20,545 nt of DNA, from the NCBI GenBank assembly GCA_041663645.1, contig JBAYMH010000010.1:1-20545 (forward strand), in the 5' to 3' direction. The number at the start of each line of letters is the position of its first letter. Position 1 is the first letter of the stretch. Below the pieces are notes generated by a model. The model saw nothing but the letters and a program-made list of their open reading frames with translations. It ran no database searches and was not told where the DNA came from. This DNA is from Minisyncoccus sp023229485 (GTDB lineage: Bacteria > Patescibacteriota > Minisyncoccia > Minisyncoccales > Minisyncoccaceae). Shown one piece after another: positions 12,489-20,545 of the stretch. Made by a program: the position numbers and the translations under genes.

Positions 12489-14855
12489 ATGGAAAATCAA
12501 GATAAAAATACTCTTTCTGAAGATTTTTTCCCCAAGAGTTACGACTTTAAAATAAATGAAGAAAAGTGGAGATGTGATTGGAGTGAAAAAAAACTTTATG
12601 AGTTCAATTATAATGATAAAAAGCCGACTTTTGTCGTTGATACTCCACCTCCTTATGTGTCGGCAGATCATCTTCATGCTGGACATATAATGTCCTACAC
12701 TCAGGCTGAATTTATTGTGAGATACAAGCGAATGCGAGGATATAATGTGTTTTATCCAATGGGTTTTGATGATAATGGGTTGCCTACTGAAAGATTTGTA
12801 GAAAAAAAATACAAAATAGATAAGTCAAAAATCACTAAGTCTGAATTTATTGAGCTTTGCTTAAAGGAAACCGAAAAGGGAATCGAAACTTATCGAAATC
12901 TTTGGAATAGTCTTGGTATTTCTGTTGATTGGTCTAAAACTTATAGCACTATTGCCCCGCTTCCTACTAAAATATCTCAATGGTCCATACTGGATCTATA
13001 TAAAAAAGGGTTGCTCTATAAAAAAGAATTGCCGATTTTATGGTGTCCATTCTGTGGAACCGCCCTATCCCCATCTGATCTTGAAACAAAAGAAAGGGAT
13101 TCTAAAATGAATTATATAAAATTTAACCTTTCCAATGGCGAAGTTGGAATTATTGCCACGACCAGACCGGAAATGTTGCCTGCCTGCGTTGCTGTATATT
13201 TTAATCCTACCGATGAAAGATATCAAAGCTTGATTAATGGTGAAGCGACAGTACCCTTGTTTGATTTTAATGTACCAATTAAAACTAGCGAAGCTGTCGA
13301 TAAAGAAAAAGGTACAGGACTAATGATGGTTTGTACTTGGGGAGATCAAGAAGACCTTGAAAAATGGAGGCTAGATAATTTGCCAACTAAAAACTTGATT
13401 ACCGAAGACGGGAAAATTACTGAGCTTGGTGGAAAATATCAAGGAATGAATATTGAAGACGCAAGAAAGGCGATAATAACTGATTTAGCGGATATGGGAA
13501 TACTTGAAAAGCAAGAAAGTATTATCCAGTCCGTGAATATTCATGAGAGATGCGACACTCCTGTTGAATTTGTTTTGAGTAAGCAATGGTTTATAAAAAT
13601 TACCGATAATAAAGAAAAATGGCTGGAGATGGGAAAGAAAATAAACTGGTTCCCTGCTCACATGTATAATAATTATGAAATATGGGTTGATTCCCTAAAA
13701 TGGGATTGGTGTATTTCTAGACAAAGATATTATGGAGTTCCATTTCCTTTTTGGATTTGCCAAGATTGCGGTGAGGTAATATTGCCAGATGAAAAAGATT
13801 TGCCAGTTAATCCTTTTGAGCAAGAATCCCCTGTTTCTATTTGCCCTAAGTGTGCGAGCAAAAACATTGAACCCGAAAAAGATGTTATGGATACTTGGGC
13901 AACATCTTCTTGTACTCCGTTTTTACTCCGTGAAATTGTTGGTAGACCAGAATTATTTCCTGTTGACGTACGCCCAAATGCTCACGAGATCATCAGGACT
14001 TGGGATTTTTATTCGGTAGTTAAAAGCACTTTGCATTTTGATTCTATTCCTTTTAAAAATCTTATGATTTCTGGCCATGGACTGGACGAGCAAGGTAAAA
14101 AGATATCGAAGAGGCTGGGCAATTACACTCCATCTGATAAATTAGTTGATGAGTATGGTGCTGATGCAATAAGATATTGGGCAACTGGTGCTGGATTAGG
14201 ACAAAACTTGAGATTTAATCCTAAAGAAATTAAAAAAGGAAAACAAATTTCAACTAAACTTTGGAATGTGGCTAGATTTATAATGATGTATAGTCAAAAC
14301 GATTCTGGTATTGCTTCGAAGTATGAAACTGCTGATAAGTGGATAGTCGAGAAATTGAATGAGACTGTTGAGGAAGCAACAAAACATTTTGAAAGTTATG
14401 AATACGCAAAAGCAAAAATGGCAATTGAAGAATTTTTTATGTCTAAGTTTGCCGACTATTATGTCGAATTTGTAAAATATAGGTTAAATGGTGAAGACTT
14501 AGCTTCTAAATCGGCAAGCCTCGCCGTACTAAAAAAGGTTTTTGTGAATATCTTAAAACTTTATGCTCCGATAGTTCCGTTTATTACCGAAGAATTATAT
14601 CAATATTTTAAAGAGGATAAAGAGGAGAAAACTATCCATACTTCTAAGTGGCCAGAAAAAATTGCATTTGAAGAAATTGATATTTCTGATTTTAATGACG
14701 CAATTAGTGCGATTGATGAAATTAGAAAGTATAAATCTGAAAATCAGATTTCTTTGGGGGCAGAAATTGATGAGTATAAATTAAATACGAAAGTCAATTT
14801 AGAAAAATACAAATTATTGATTGGAAAAGTTGGAAAAGTAAATAAATTTATCTAA
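12489..14855 (+). CDS. valS: valyl-tRNA synthetase, archaeal-type
   Basis: ValRS charges tRNA-Val and edits mischarged threonine. The 788-aa product is a class I synthetase. PPPYVSADHLHAGH (53-66) holds the HIGH motif as HAGH, and GFDDNGLPTERFVEK is the valine-specific block of the archaeal-type subclass. A CxxC zinc site is at WCPFCGT. The CP1 editing domain follows with TTRPEM and GTGLMMVCTWGDQED. A second zinc-type CQDCG...CPKC precedes the DTWATSS block, and the KMSKS loop is KISKR (538-542). The C-terminal anticodon helices are present, but the long N-terminal-arm coiled coil of bacterial ValRS is absent. The ATG has no Shine-Dalgarno. The gene is monocistronic between promoter 12307-12334 and a terminator at 14857. 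Confidence 0.95.
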   Translation: MENQDKNTLSEDFFPKSYDFKINEEKWRCDWSEKKLYEFNYNDKKPTFVVDTPPPYVSADHLHAGHIMSYTQAEFIVRYKRMRGYNVFYPMGFDDNGLPTERFVEKKYKIDKSKITKSEFIELCLKETEKGIETYRNLWNSLGISVDWSKTYSTIAPLPTKISQWSILDLYKKGLLYKKELPILWCPFCGTALSPSDLETKERDSKMNYIKFNLSNGEVGIIATTRPEMLPACVAVYFNPTDERYQSLINGEATVPLFDFNVPIKTSEAVDKEKGTGLMMVCTWGDQEDLEKWRLDNLPTKNLITEDGKITELGGKYQGMNIEDARKAIITDLADMGILEKQESIIQSVNIHERCDTPVEFVLSKQWFIKITDNKEKWLEMGKKINWFPAHMYNNYEIWVDSLKWDWCISRQRYYGVPFPFWICQDCGEVILPDEKDLPVNPFEQESPVSICPKCASKNIEPEKDVMDTWATSSCTPFLLREIVGRPELFPVDVRPNAHEIIRTWDFYSVVKSTLHFDSIPFKNLMISGHGLDEQGKKISKRLGNYTPSDKLVDEYGADAIRYWATGAGLGQNLRFNPKEIKKGKQISTKLWNVARFIMMYSQNDSGIASKYETADKWIVEKLNETVEEATKHFESYEYAKAKMAIEEFFMSKFADYYVEFVKYRLNGEDLASKSASLAVLKKVFVNILKLYAPIVPFITEELYQYFKEDKEEKTIHTSKWPEKIAFEEIDISDFNDAISAIDEIRKYKSENQISLGAEIDEYKLNTKVNLEKYKLLIGKVGKVNKFI

Positions 14856-14856
14856 T

Positions 14857-14883
14857 AAAAAACCACCTTTGGGTGGTTTTTTT
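14857..14883 (+). terminator. intrinsic terminator of valS
   Basis: ACCACC (14862-14867) pairs with GGTGGT (14872-14877) around TTTG. An A-tract precedes it and seven T residues follow, and it sits immediately after the TAA stop. It is symmetrical enough to act in both directions. Confidence 0.92.
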
Positions 14884-14897
14884 GTTAGTAATCAGTT

Positions 14898-14972
14898 ATA
14901 TTAGAGCATAAAATTAGGAATTGTGCTGAGGTCCGACCTCAGGTCGGACCTCAGGTCGGACCTCGTCGTTTT
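14898..14972 (+). repeat. palindromic repeat, copy 4, with a duplicated arm
   Basis: It begins ATATTAGAGCATAAAA, matching the head of the three copies near 9.5 kb at 15 of 16 positions. It diverges in the middle and then carries GAGGTCCGACCT followed by two copies of AGGTCGGACCTC (14928-14964) and CGTCGTTTT. The extra arm copy lets the left arm pair with either right arm. It lies 15 bases after the valS terminator. Confidence 0.85.
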
Positions 14973-15024
14973 GCGACATTCCCGACTAGATTTTTCCAGA
15001 GAAGGGCGAACGTTGGGACAAATT

Positions 15025-15048
15025 AAAAACCGCCCTTGGGCGGTTTTT
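15025..15048. terminator. intrinsic terminator of the 997-aa surface protein gene
   Basis: AAAAACCGCC and GGCGGTTTTT form a long stem around CTTG, two bases beyond the stop codon at 15053-15051 of the minus-strand gene. The flanking A and T tracts make it usable from both strands. Confidence 0.9.
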
Positions 15049-15050
15049 AA

Positions 15051-18044
15051 TTATTGAATTTGAAAATATTTACTTCTTTCAACTGCTAACTTTTCTGTTT
15101 CTTTTTCTTTATCCTGTTTATTCTTTTTTAATAAAATAAATATCAGATAAAATAAGGTGATTAATAGAAGCAAGATGAATAATCCAAATCCAATTAACAA
15201 TAATATTAACCAGCCTCCGTTAAAGAAGTCTAAGCTAGCCATACTAATTGATCCTGCGATTTTTGGATTAGTAACATTAATAGTTAGACTATCTTTTATC
15301 GTATCAATATTCCTTCCATTTAATTCCACGCTGTCAGTTAAGGATGTTTCTCTCTCGGTAAATTCTTTTTCGCCAGCAATTTTTATTCTAAAAGATAAAA
15401 CCTTAACTTCCCGAGCCTTAAAATCTCCTAAAATAACTCCATTAGTCATATCTGCTCCAAATGGCTGTCCTGTAACTGAAACATTTGAAACTTCGGCTAT
15501 CTTTATTGGAAGAGCATTAGTCAAAATTATATTATTAAGATCTTCATCAAGCTGTGAAGTTACATTTACTTGAATGTCGATTTCATCTCCTGGATTTGCA
15601 GTTACGTTTCTTGACCATTCCTTTTTTTGAGTAACGTTTTTGCCTGTTATTTCTAAGGACAAAGCACTGTTTTGAATAATCTCACAAACTGGTTCTTCAA
15701 TAACTTTAACTGGTTGTTTTACAACAACTGTCTTCACTGTTGTTACGGGTTTTACTATTACTGGAGCTACGCATGAAGAAACACTGACATAATCTCTTGC
15801 ATAAGAACTATCTGACCAAGAATATAGTCCACCGTCATAACCAACAGACCAAGCACGATAGTAATATGTACCGCCAGAAACCGAATTTGTGTAACTGGTT
15901 CCAGTACCATAATAAACTATTGTTCCGTCGGTAACTGATGATGGGTATCCACCAGCTTTCCTGATAACTGTTGTATAGGCAGCACCTTCTCCTTTAGTCC
16001 ATGTTAAGCTTACTTTCCCACAGCTTGATGCTGTTGCGTTAAAATATGTAGGAGGTTCTGGTTGAGTGATAAATCTTAAAGTACTTCCATAGATATTTCC
16101 TGAAGCCTCTGCTCTAAATTGGTATGCCTTTCCTTTTGATAATCCACTAAGATCTTCAGAAAAATAATCTCCCGGATTTTTTGATCTATTGTTTGTGGTA
16201 TTATTGAAACCAGAATTTACTCTTCCCCAAGAAAATTTTACATTTGCGTTATTACCACTAACAAGATAACCATTAAGCCTAGCTGTTGTTGTCTTAACGT
16301 TTGTTGCAGGATTTGTCGTAACTGAGGCATTGGTCGTGACTGTGTTTAAATCTCTAACGAGAATACTAACGTTAGCAGTTGAATACCCTCCTCGATTGTT
16401 TGTTACGTTTATAGTACAGTAGTAACTCGTATCATTATTTACCATTGGTGCGTAATAAGTTGGATTTATCGTATTGTAGTTTGATAATGTACCACCAGTA
16501 CATGTCCAATTATACGTTAATGAATATCCGTTTGGGTCATAGGCGGTAATATTTACTACTATTGAAGCACCTTCATTTACTTCTCTATTTCCACCAGAAC
16601 TTATAATTGGATTACCAATTACTTGCTGATATGCGTAAGCACTACAACTTGAGTTTGATCCTGAATTTATTCCATAACATGTCCAGTACCAAGGACCTGA
16701 TCCAGAAACTGAACTAGCAGTTCCAGAATTACATAATCCATAATATGGCATTGAAGAGAGTGTCTGTCCATTTGAGGAACCGCAAGCTCCAGTATTTGAT
16801 CCAGTGTAAATATAAACCGTGTCGCTAGCAGATCCACTTTTATTATCGTTTACAGTAAGAGTACAGGTATAATTAGTATTATTAGAATTGTAGGTATAGT
16901 TACTGGCTGTAAAAGTTGGACTTAGCGTTGTTGAACTAGATAATGTTCCTCCGTTACATGTCCATCTGTAGGTCAAAGGATCTCCATCTGGATCTGACAC
17001 TGTTGGAGTGAGCTTTACTGACCCTCCTGGTTGAATATTTTTATCAGAACCTGCATCAACTTCTGGATTACTATTTTGCGACGATGAACCAATTGTTATT
17101 GATACGTAATCACTCGCATATCCACCGCGTCCATCGCTAACACTAAGAGTACAAGTAGCTACTGTTCCATTTGAACCAGAAGCATAAAAATTTGGACTCA
17201 TAGTAGTCGAGCTTGAAACACTTCCGCCCGAGCAAGACCAACTATAAGTTAAAGGATCTCCATCTGGGTCTGATACTGTTGGCATCAGTTTTATTGTTGC
17301 CCCTGAAGCAACTGTCTTGTCCGATCCAGCATCAACTTCTGGATTATTATTAGTCTGAGTAGACTCTGAGACTGTTATGTAAACTGAATCATTTCCTGAA
17401 GCATTTTCATCATCGGTAGCAGTAAGAGTACAAGAAACAGTTGTGGTGCTATTAACAATAGGAGCAGTAAAAGTTGGATTAAGAATAGTGTTACTAGATA
17501 GTGATCCTGAGTCACAAGTCCAACTATATGTCATTGGATCTCCATCAGCATCGGTAGCGTCTCCAAGTAATGAAACTGTTTTTCCTGAAAGTGCTGCCTT
17601 GTTTTGACCAGCATCAACAACTGGAGCATGATTTGTAGTAGGATTGACACCTCCAACGATTGTTATCTCTGTCGAATCACTTGCTGAACTAGAGCCATTA
17701 TCAACAACAAGCGTACAAGAAATAATTGTACCCGAACTAACAGTAGGAAGAGTTAGTGTTGGAGATAGGGCTGTTGTACTTGAAAGGCTGCCGCCAGTAC
17801 AAGTCCATCTATATGTTAATGGATCTCCTTCTGAGTCTGCAACTGTTGGAGTTAAAAGAATCGAAGTTCCTGCCGTGCCATTTCTATTTGCTCCAGCATC
17901 CACAGAAATCGTACCTGCAAACAAAAGACTCATCCCAACAACTAAGGAAAGAATAAGTATTCCCTGAAACAAAATCGAAAAAGATAACCATTGACTTTGA
18001 GGTTTTTTAATAAAATTTAATATATTTTTAAATGCTTTATTCAT
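15051..18044 (-). CDS. large membrane-anchored surface protein with PKD-like and fibronectin-like domains
   Basis: The 997-aa product starts with a signal anchor (about 20-43, LFAG before TISVDAG). Four PKD-like Ig domains follow at roughly 46-132, 139-227, 232-318 and 322-415. Each shows D..GDPLTYxWxC...LSPTFTA...CTLxVxD. A four-cysteine module comes next (about 419-475, CGSSNGQTLSS...GSGPWYWTC...CSAY), then a fifth PKD-like domain (480-567). Two fibronectin III-like domains follow (about 575-760), then a Val/Lys/Pro linker and a DUF11-like beta domain (about 805-915). The end is a membrane helix (930-962) and a charged cytosolic tail. Each PKD domain has a conserved Cys pair, suggesting a disulfide. 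It has a consensus promoter and a strong terminator. Likely a cell-surface adhesin or envelope protein; the partner is unknown. It is a paralogue of the upstream gene. Confidence 0.88.
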   Translation of the reverse strand: MNKAFKNILNFIKKPQSQWLSFSILFQGILILSLVVGMSLLFAGTISVDAGANRNGTAGTSILLTPTVADSEGDPLTYRWTCTGGSLSSTTALSPTLTLPTVSSGTIISCTLVVDNGSSSASDSTEITIVGGVNPTTNHAPVVDAGQNKAALSGKTVSLLGDATDADGDPMTYSWTCDSGSLSSNTILNPTFTAPIVNSTTTVSCTLTATDDENASGNDSVYITVSESTQTNNNPEVDAGSDKTVASGATIKLMPTVSDPDGDPLTYSWSCSGGSVSSSTTMSPNFYASGSNGTVATCTLSVSDGRGGYASDYVSITIGSSSQNSNPEVDAGSDKNIQPGGSVKLTPTVSDPDGDPLTYRWTCNGGTLSSSTTLSPTFTASNYTYNSNNTNYTCTLTVNDNKSGSASDTVYIYTGSNTGACGSSNGQTLSSMPYYGLCNSGTASSVSGSGPWYWTCYGINSGSNSSCSAYAYQQVIGNPIISSGGNREVNEGASIVVNITAYDPNGYSLTYNWTCTGGTLSNYNTINPTYYAPMVNNDTSYYCTINVTNNRGGYSTANVSILVRDLNTVTTNASVTTNPATNVKTTTARLNGYLVSGNNANVKFSWGRVNSGFNNTTNNRSKNPGDYFSEDLSGLSKGKAYQFRAEASGNIYGSTLRFITQPEPPTYFNATASSCGKVSLTWTKGEGAAYTTVIRKAGGYPSSVTDGTIVYYGTGTSYTNSVSGGTYYYRAWSVGYDGGLYSWSDSSYARDYVSVSSCVAPVIVKPVTTVKTVVVKQPVKVIEEPVCEIIQNSALSLEITGKNVTQKKEWSRNVTANPGDEIDIQVNVTSQLDEDLNNIILTNALPIKIAEVSNVSVTGQPFGADMTNGVILGDFKAREVKVLSFRIKIAGEKEFTERETSLTDSVELNGRNIDTIKDSLTINVTNPKIAGSISMASLDFFNGGWLILLLIGFGLFILLLLITLFYLIFILLKKNKQDKEKETEKLAVERSKYFQIQ

Positions 18045-18100
18045 AGATTTTATAAAAAATACTGTTTATTTTTTCTATCTTATATTTATCATTTGCTAAT

Positions 18101-18129
18101 AATATATAACAAAAATGATAATATGTCAA
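18101..18129 (-). promoter_or_regulatory. consensus sigma-70 promoter of the 997-aa surface protein gene
   Basis: On the minus strand a perfect TTGACA (18129-18124) is followed by exactly 17 bases and then TATATT (18106-18101). It lies just after the terminator of the upstream gene and gives a leader of about 50 bases without a Shine-Dalgarno. Confidence 0.8.
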
Positions 18130-18140
18130 TAGCAAACAAA

Positions 18141-18167
18141 AGACACCCACAGTAGGGTGTCTTTTTT
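18141..18167. terminator. intrinsic terminator of the upstream surface protein gene
   Basis: AGACACCC (18141-18148) pairs perfectly with GGGTGTCT (18155-18162) around ACAGTA. On the minus strand it lies about 14 bases after the stop and is followed by TTTTGTTT. On the plus strand the T run is longer. Confidence 0.88.
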
Positions 18168-18176
18168 GAATATATC

Positions 18177-20545
18177 TTAATAAACAATATCTTGTCTTAC
18201 TGTTACGATTAATGAGTCGCTAGCTGCTACACCCTTACTGTTTCTTGCGGTAAGAGTACAAGTCGAAGATCCGGATGAATATGCTGCCGTATAAGTTGGG
18301 TTTAGGATGCTTGAATTAGATAAGGTTCCATTATTACAAGTCCAGTTATATGATAATTCGTCGCCAGCGGAATCGCTTGCAGTTGCATTAAACACTATAG
18401 ACTGACCTTGATTCAATTCTTTATTTGTTCCAGCATCAACCGTCGGCTTAGAAGTTGGAACAACTCCAGTCCCTCTAACGGTAATCCTAACGTTCTTAGT
18501 AGATGAACCTCCTCTTCCGTCACTAACACTAATACTACAATTATATGTAGAATTGCTAGTATTGTAGGCATATGAAGTATATATCGGCATAAGCGATGTG
18601 TTGTCTGAAAGACTACCACCACTACAAGACCAAGAATATGTTAGATTGTCTCCATCTGGATCGTAAACTATTGCGTATAGTATAATTGATTGACCTTGAT
18701 TGACTTCCCTGTCCTGAATTACTGCAACCACAGGTACGTTATTTTTTGTAACTACTTGTGACTTGACGATAATACTTAAAGAGTCTGAAGAATATCCACC
18801 TTTTCCATCATTGACCGTTAAGGTACATGTATAACTTTGATTACTATTCACAGTAGGAGCAGTAAAGGTTGGATCTAGTAAGTTCTTTCCAGATAAAATA
18901 CCTCCTGTACAAGACCATAAATAATTTAGACTATCTCCATCAGCATCAGTAGCAGTTGCTCCTGACAAAGTAATAGATTGAGCTGATTTAATTTCTCTAC
19001 TTTCTCCAGCGTTTACAACTGGTGCATTGTTTTTATTTGATGAATAGGTTCTGATTAAAATACTAACAGACCCTGAACTTATTCCATTACTATTGTCTTT
19101 AACAGTTAACGTGCAAGAATGTGTTCGATCAGATGCGGTGCTTGGTGCAGTATAATATGGCATTAGTACCGTAGTGCTTGATAATCTTCCTCCGCTACAA
19201 GCCCAAGAATAAGTTAATGCATCGTTGTCGGCATCCGTAGCTTCCGCCTTTAAAAGAATCGTTTGTCCCTCATTTAATTCTCTCGTGTTACTTAAAGTTA
19301 CAACTGGAACATGATTGTTCTTATCAGCTGAACAATTAGAAGATGTTCCACCGTTTAATCCTTTACAGGTCCAAAGCCATGGACCAGTGCCAGAAACAAT
19401 AGTGTTTGATCCTGATTCGCATAAATCAATGGTTGGTTTAGCGTTTAGTGTTTGTCCATTTGAAGAACCACAAACACCATTTACTTTGTCTATTCTAATC
19501 CTAATACTCATTGTGTCAGTCGCAGTATCTTTTCCATCACTAACGGTAATCGTACAAGTATATGAAGTTGCTTGGGTAGTTAATGGAGCAGTCCAAGCTG
19601 GTTGTAATACTGACCAACTAGACAATGCACCAGAATTACATCTCCATGAATATGTAAGAGTGTCTCCGTCAGCATCGCTAGCAACAGCCTCAATGGTAAC
19701 TGATGCACCTGGAGCTACTTCTAAATTATCCCCAGCATCAACTATTGGCTTTGCATTAACAACTCTCTTATATGCGGTACAGCATTCATCTGTTCCGGCA
19801 GTATCACCTTTGCAGGTCCAAATCCAGGTATTATTAGCACTTGCTGTAACTAAGGTAGGTGTACCAGTTGTACAAAGACAAGAAATTGGAGCGACGTTAA
19901 AAGTCTGACCATGAGAGCAACCACATTTTCCATTAACGATTGCTACTTTAGTTGCATTACAATAAGCCGTTGTTCCACCACTAATGCCGTTACATTTCCA
20001 TGTCCAAGGACCTGAGCCAGCAACCGAGCTGGGAGTACCTGAGTCACAAAGACCTGATGTTGGGGCACTTGAGAAAGAACCGCCGTTTGATGAACCACAT
20101 TCGCCATTTATTAAGGTAATTTTGTTAGCATAACATGTTTCGGTTGTTCCATTATTTATTCCTGTGCAGTTCCATGCCCATCTGTTGGTTCCATTAAAAA
20201 TTGGTGTAGTTGCTGTTCCCTGTGAACATAGTCCCACAATAGGAACGGTTGTATAAGATCCTTCATTTGCGGCTCCACATTTTCCATCAACAGTAATTGT
20301 TTTACTAGCACTACAATAAGCTATTATGCCACCGCTAGTGCCGGTACATTTCCATGTCCAAGGACCTGAGCCAGCAACCGAGCTGGGAGTACCTGAGTCA
20401 CAAAGACCTGATGTTGGGGCACTTGAGAAAGAACCTCCATTTGATGAACCACATTGTCCGTTGACTGGAGATGCTGTTTTGTTAGCACTACAATTTGCAG
20501 TTGATCCGCCGTTGCTACCAACACAAGACCAATACCAAGGACCAC
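18177..20545 (-). CDS. giant secreted/surface protein with four-cysteine modules and PKD-like domains, 3' part (start outside window)
   Basis: The frame is open from the window edge (first full codon at 20543) to TAA at 18179-18177, 788 residues. A GTG at 20237 lies inside a module and is not a start. From the edge come the end of one four-cysteine module, then modules at 20280-20453, 20100-20279, 19926-20099 and 19749-19925. A PKD-like domain (19473-19748), another cysteine module (19314-19472) and four PKD-like domains (18180-19313) follow. The module pattern is CGxxNG...P..GLC..G....V.GSGPWxWxC.G..GG...C.A. PKD repeats carry DADGDxLTYSWxC and CTLTVxDG. It ends QDIVY with no membrane anchor, unlike the downstream paralogue. 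Probably exported; adhesion or envelope role is inferred. Confidence 0.88.
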   Translation of the reverse strand, partial: GPWYWSCVGSNGGSTANCSANKTASPVNGQCGSSNGGSFSSAPTSGLCDSGTPSSVAGSGPWTWKCTGTSGGIIAYCSASKTITVDGKCGAANEGSYTTVPIVGLCSQGTATTPIFNGTNRWAWNCTGINNGTTETCYANKITLINGECGSSNGGSFSSAPTSGLCDSGTPSSVAGSGPWTWKCNGISGGTTAYCNATKVAIVNGKCGCSHGQTFNVAPISCLCTTGTPTLVTASANNTWIWTCKGDTAGTDECCTAYKRVVNAKPIVDAGDNLEVAPGASVTIEAVASDADGDTLTYSWRCNSGALSSWSVLQPAWTAPLTTQATSYTCTITVSDGKDTATDTMSIRIRIDKVNGVCGSSNGQTLNAKPTIDLCESGSNTIVSGTGPWLWTCKGLNGGTSSNCSADKNNHVPVVTLSNTRELNEGQTILLKAEATDADNDALTYSWACSGGRLSSTTVLMPYYTAPSTASDRTHSCTLTVKDNSNGISSGSVSILIRTYSSNKNNAPVVNAGESREIKSAQSITLSGATATDADGDSLNYLWSCTGGILSGKNLLDPTFTAPTVNSNQSYTCTLTVNDGKGGYSSDSLSIIVKSQVVTKNNVPVVAVIQDREVNQGQSIILYAIVYDPDGDNLTYSWSCSGGSLSDNTSLMPIYTSYAYNTSNSTYNCSISVSDGRGGSSTKNVRITVRGTGVVPTSKPTVDAGTNKELNQGQSIVFNATASDSAGDELSYNWTCNNGTLSNSSILNPTYTAAYSSGSSTCTLTARNSKGVAASDSLIVTVRQDIVY
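19991..20081. repeat. 91-bp intragenic direct repeat, copy 1
   Basis: Identical base for base to 20345-20435, offset 354 bp (118 codons, exactly two cysteine modules). After two changes the match continues for another 16 bases. It encodes the GLC...GSGPWTWKC part of the module. Confidence 0.95.
20345..20435. repeat. 91-bp intragenic direct repeat, copy 2
   Basis: Identical to 19991-20081. The module between the two copies (20100-20279) is clearly different in sequence, so either two modules were duplicated together and one diverged, or gene conversion has copied one module over another. Confidence 0.95.

Noticed and set aside
20237..20239. Start codon of the right-edge surface protein at the GTG at 20239-20237
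   Set aside because: The frame continues upstream through complete cysteine modules to the window edge, so this GTG encodes an internal Val.
20324..20545. Minus-strand frame beginning MVLGIGLVLV
   Set aside because: It is out of frame with the Cys-module protein, whose own frame stays open here with clear repeats of the module pattern.

Overview
The window is A/T-rich DNA from a bacterium that looks like a member of the Candidate Phyla Radiation (Patescibacteria, probably a Parcubacteria-like lineage). I infer this from four things: an archaeal-type valyl-tRNA synthetase, several proteins with sequence patterns I associate only with that group, the near absence of Shine-Dalgarno sequences, and giant PKD-repeat surface proteins. 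Trp is encoded by TGG and purC ends in TGA, so the standard bacterial code applies. No taxonomic marker was searched, so placement rests on family recognition.

Left part (1-1900): the 5' end of an RRM RNA-binding protein gene leaves the window on the minus strand. Divergently on the plus strand lie three closely spaced genes: a CxxC membrane protein with a signal peptide, a helical cytosolic protein, and a membrane-anchored glutaredoxin/thioredoxin-like protein. They look like one redox-related operon and end at a bidirectional terminator.

Middle (1900-12300, all minus strand): pyrH, rlmN, rmuC (split by an in-frame TGA) and a U32-peptidase-family protein of the TrhP type form a run of housekeeping genes. 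Then come a 660-aa membrane protein with a CPR-type N-terminal helical motif and two C-terminal cysteine modules, purC with its own promoter, Shine-Dalgarno and terminator, and obg plus rarA. The roughly 500-bp gap between purC and obg holds three copies of a 65-bp palindromic repeat. A fourth, altered copy follows valS.

Right part (12300-20545): valS is on the plus strand behind a recognisable promoter and a repeat-containing leader. On the minus strand two tandem genes encode very large secreted or surface proteins built from PKD-like Ig domains (each with a conserved Cys pair) and four-cysteine 'CG...GPWxWxC' modules. The upstream one runs off the window edge. The downstream one has its own consensus sigma-70 promoter and a C-terminal membrane anchor. 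The disulfide-rich surface proteins and the redox trio could be functionally related, but this is only inference.

Items most worth a second look: the palindromic repeat family, the interrupted rmuC, the redox trio, the duplicated modules of the surface proteins, and the altered G4 motif of Obg.
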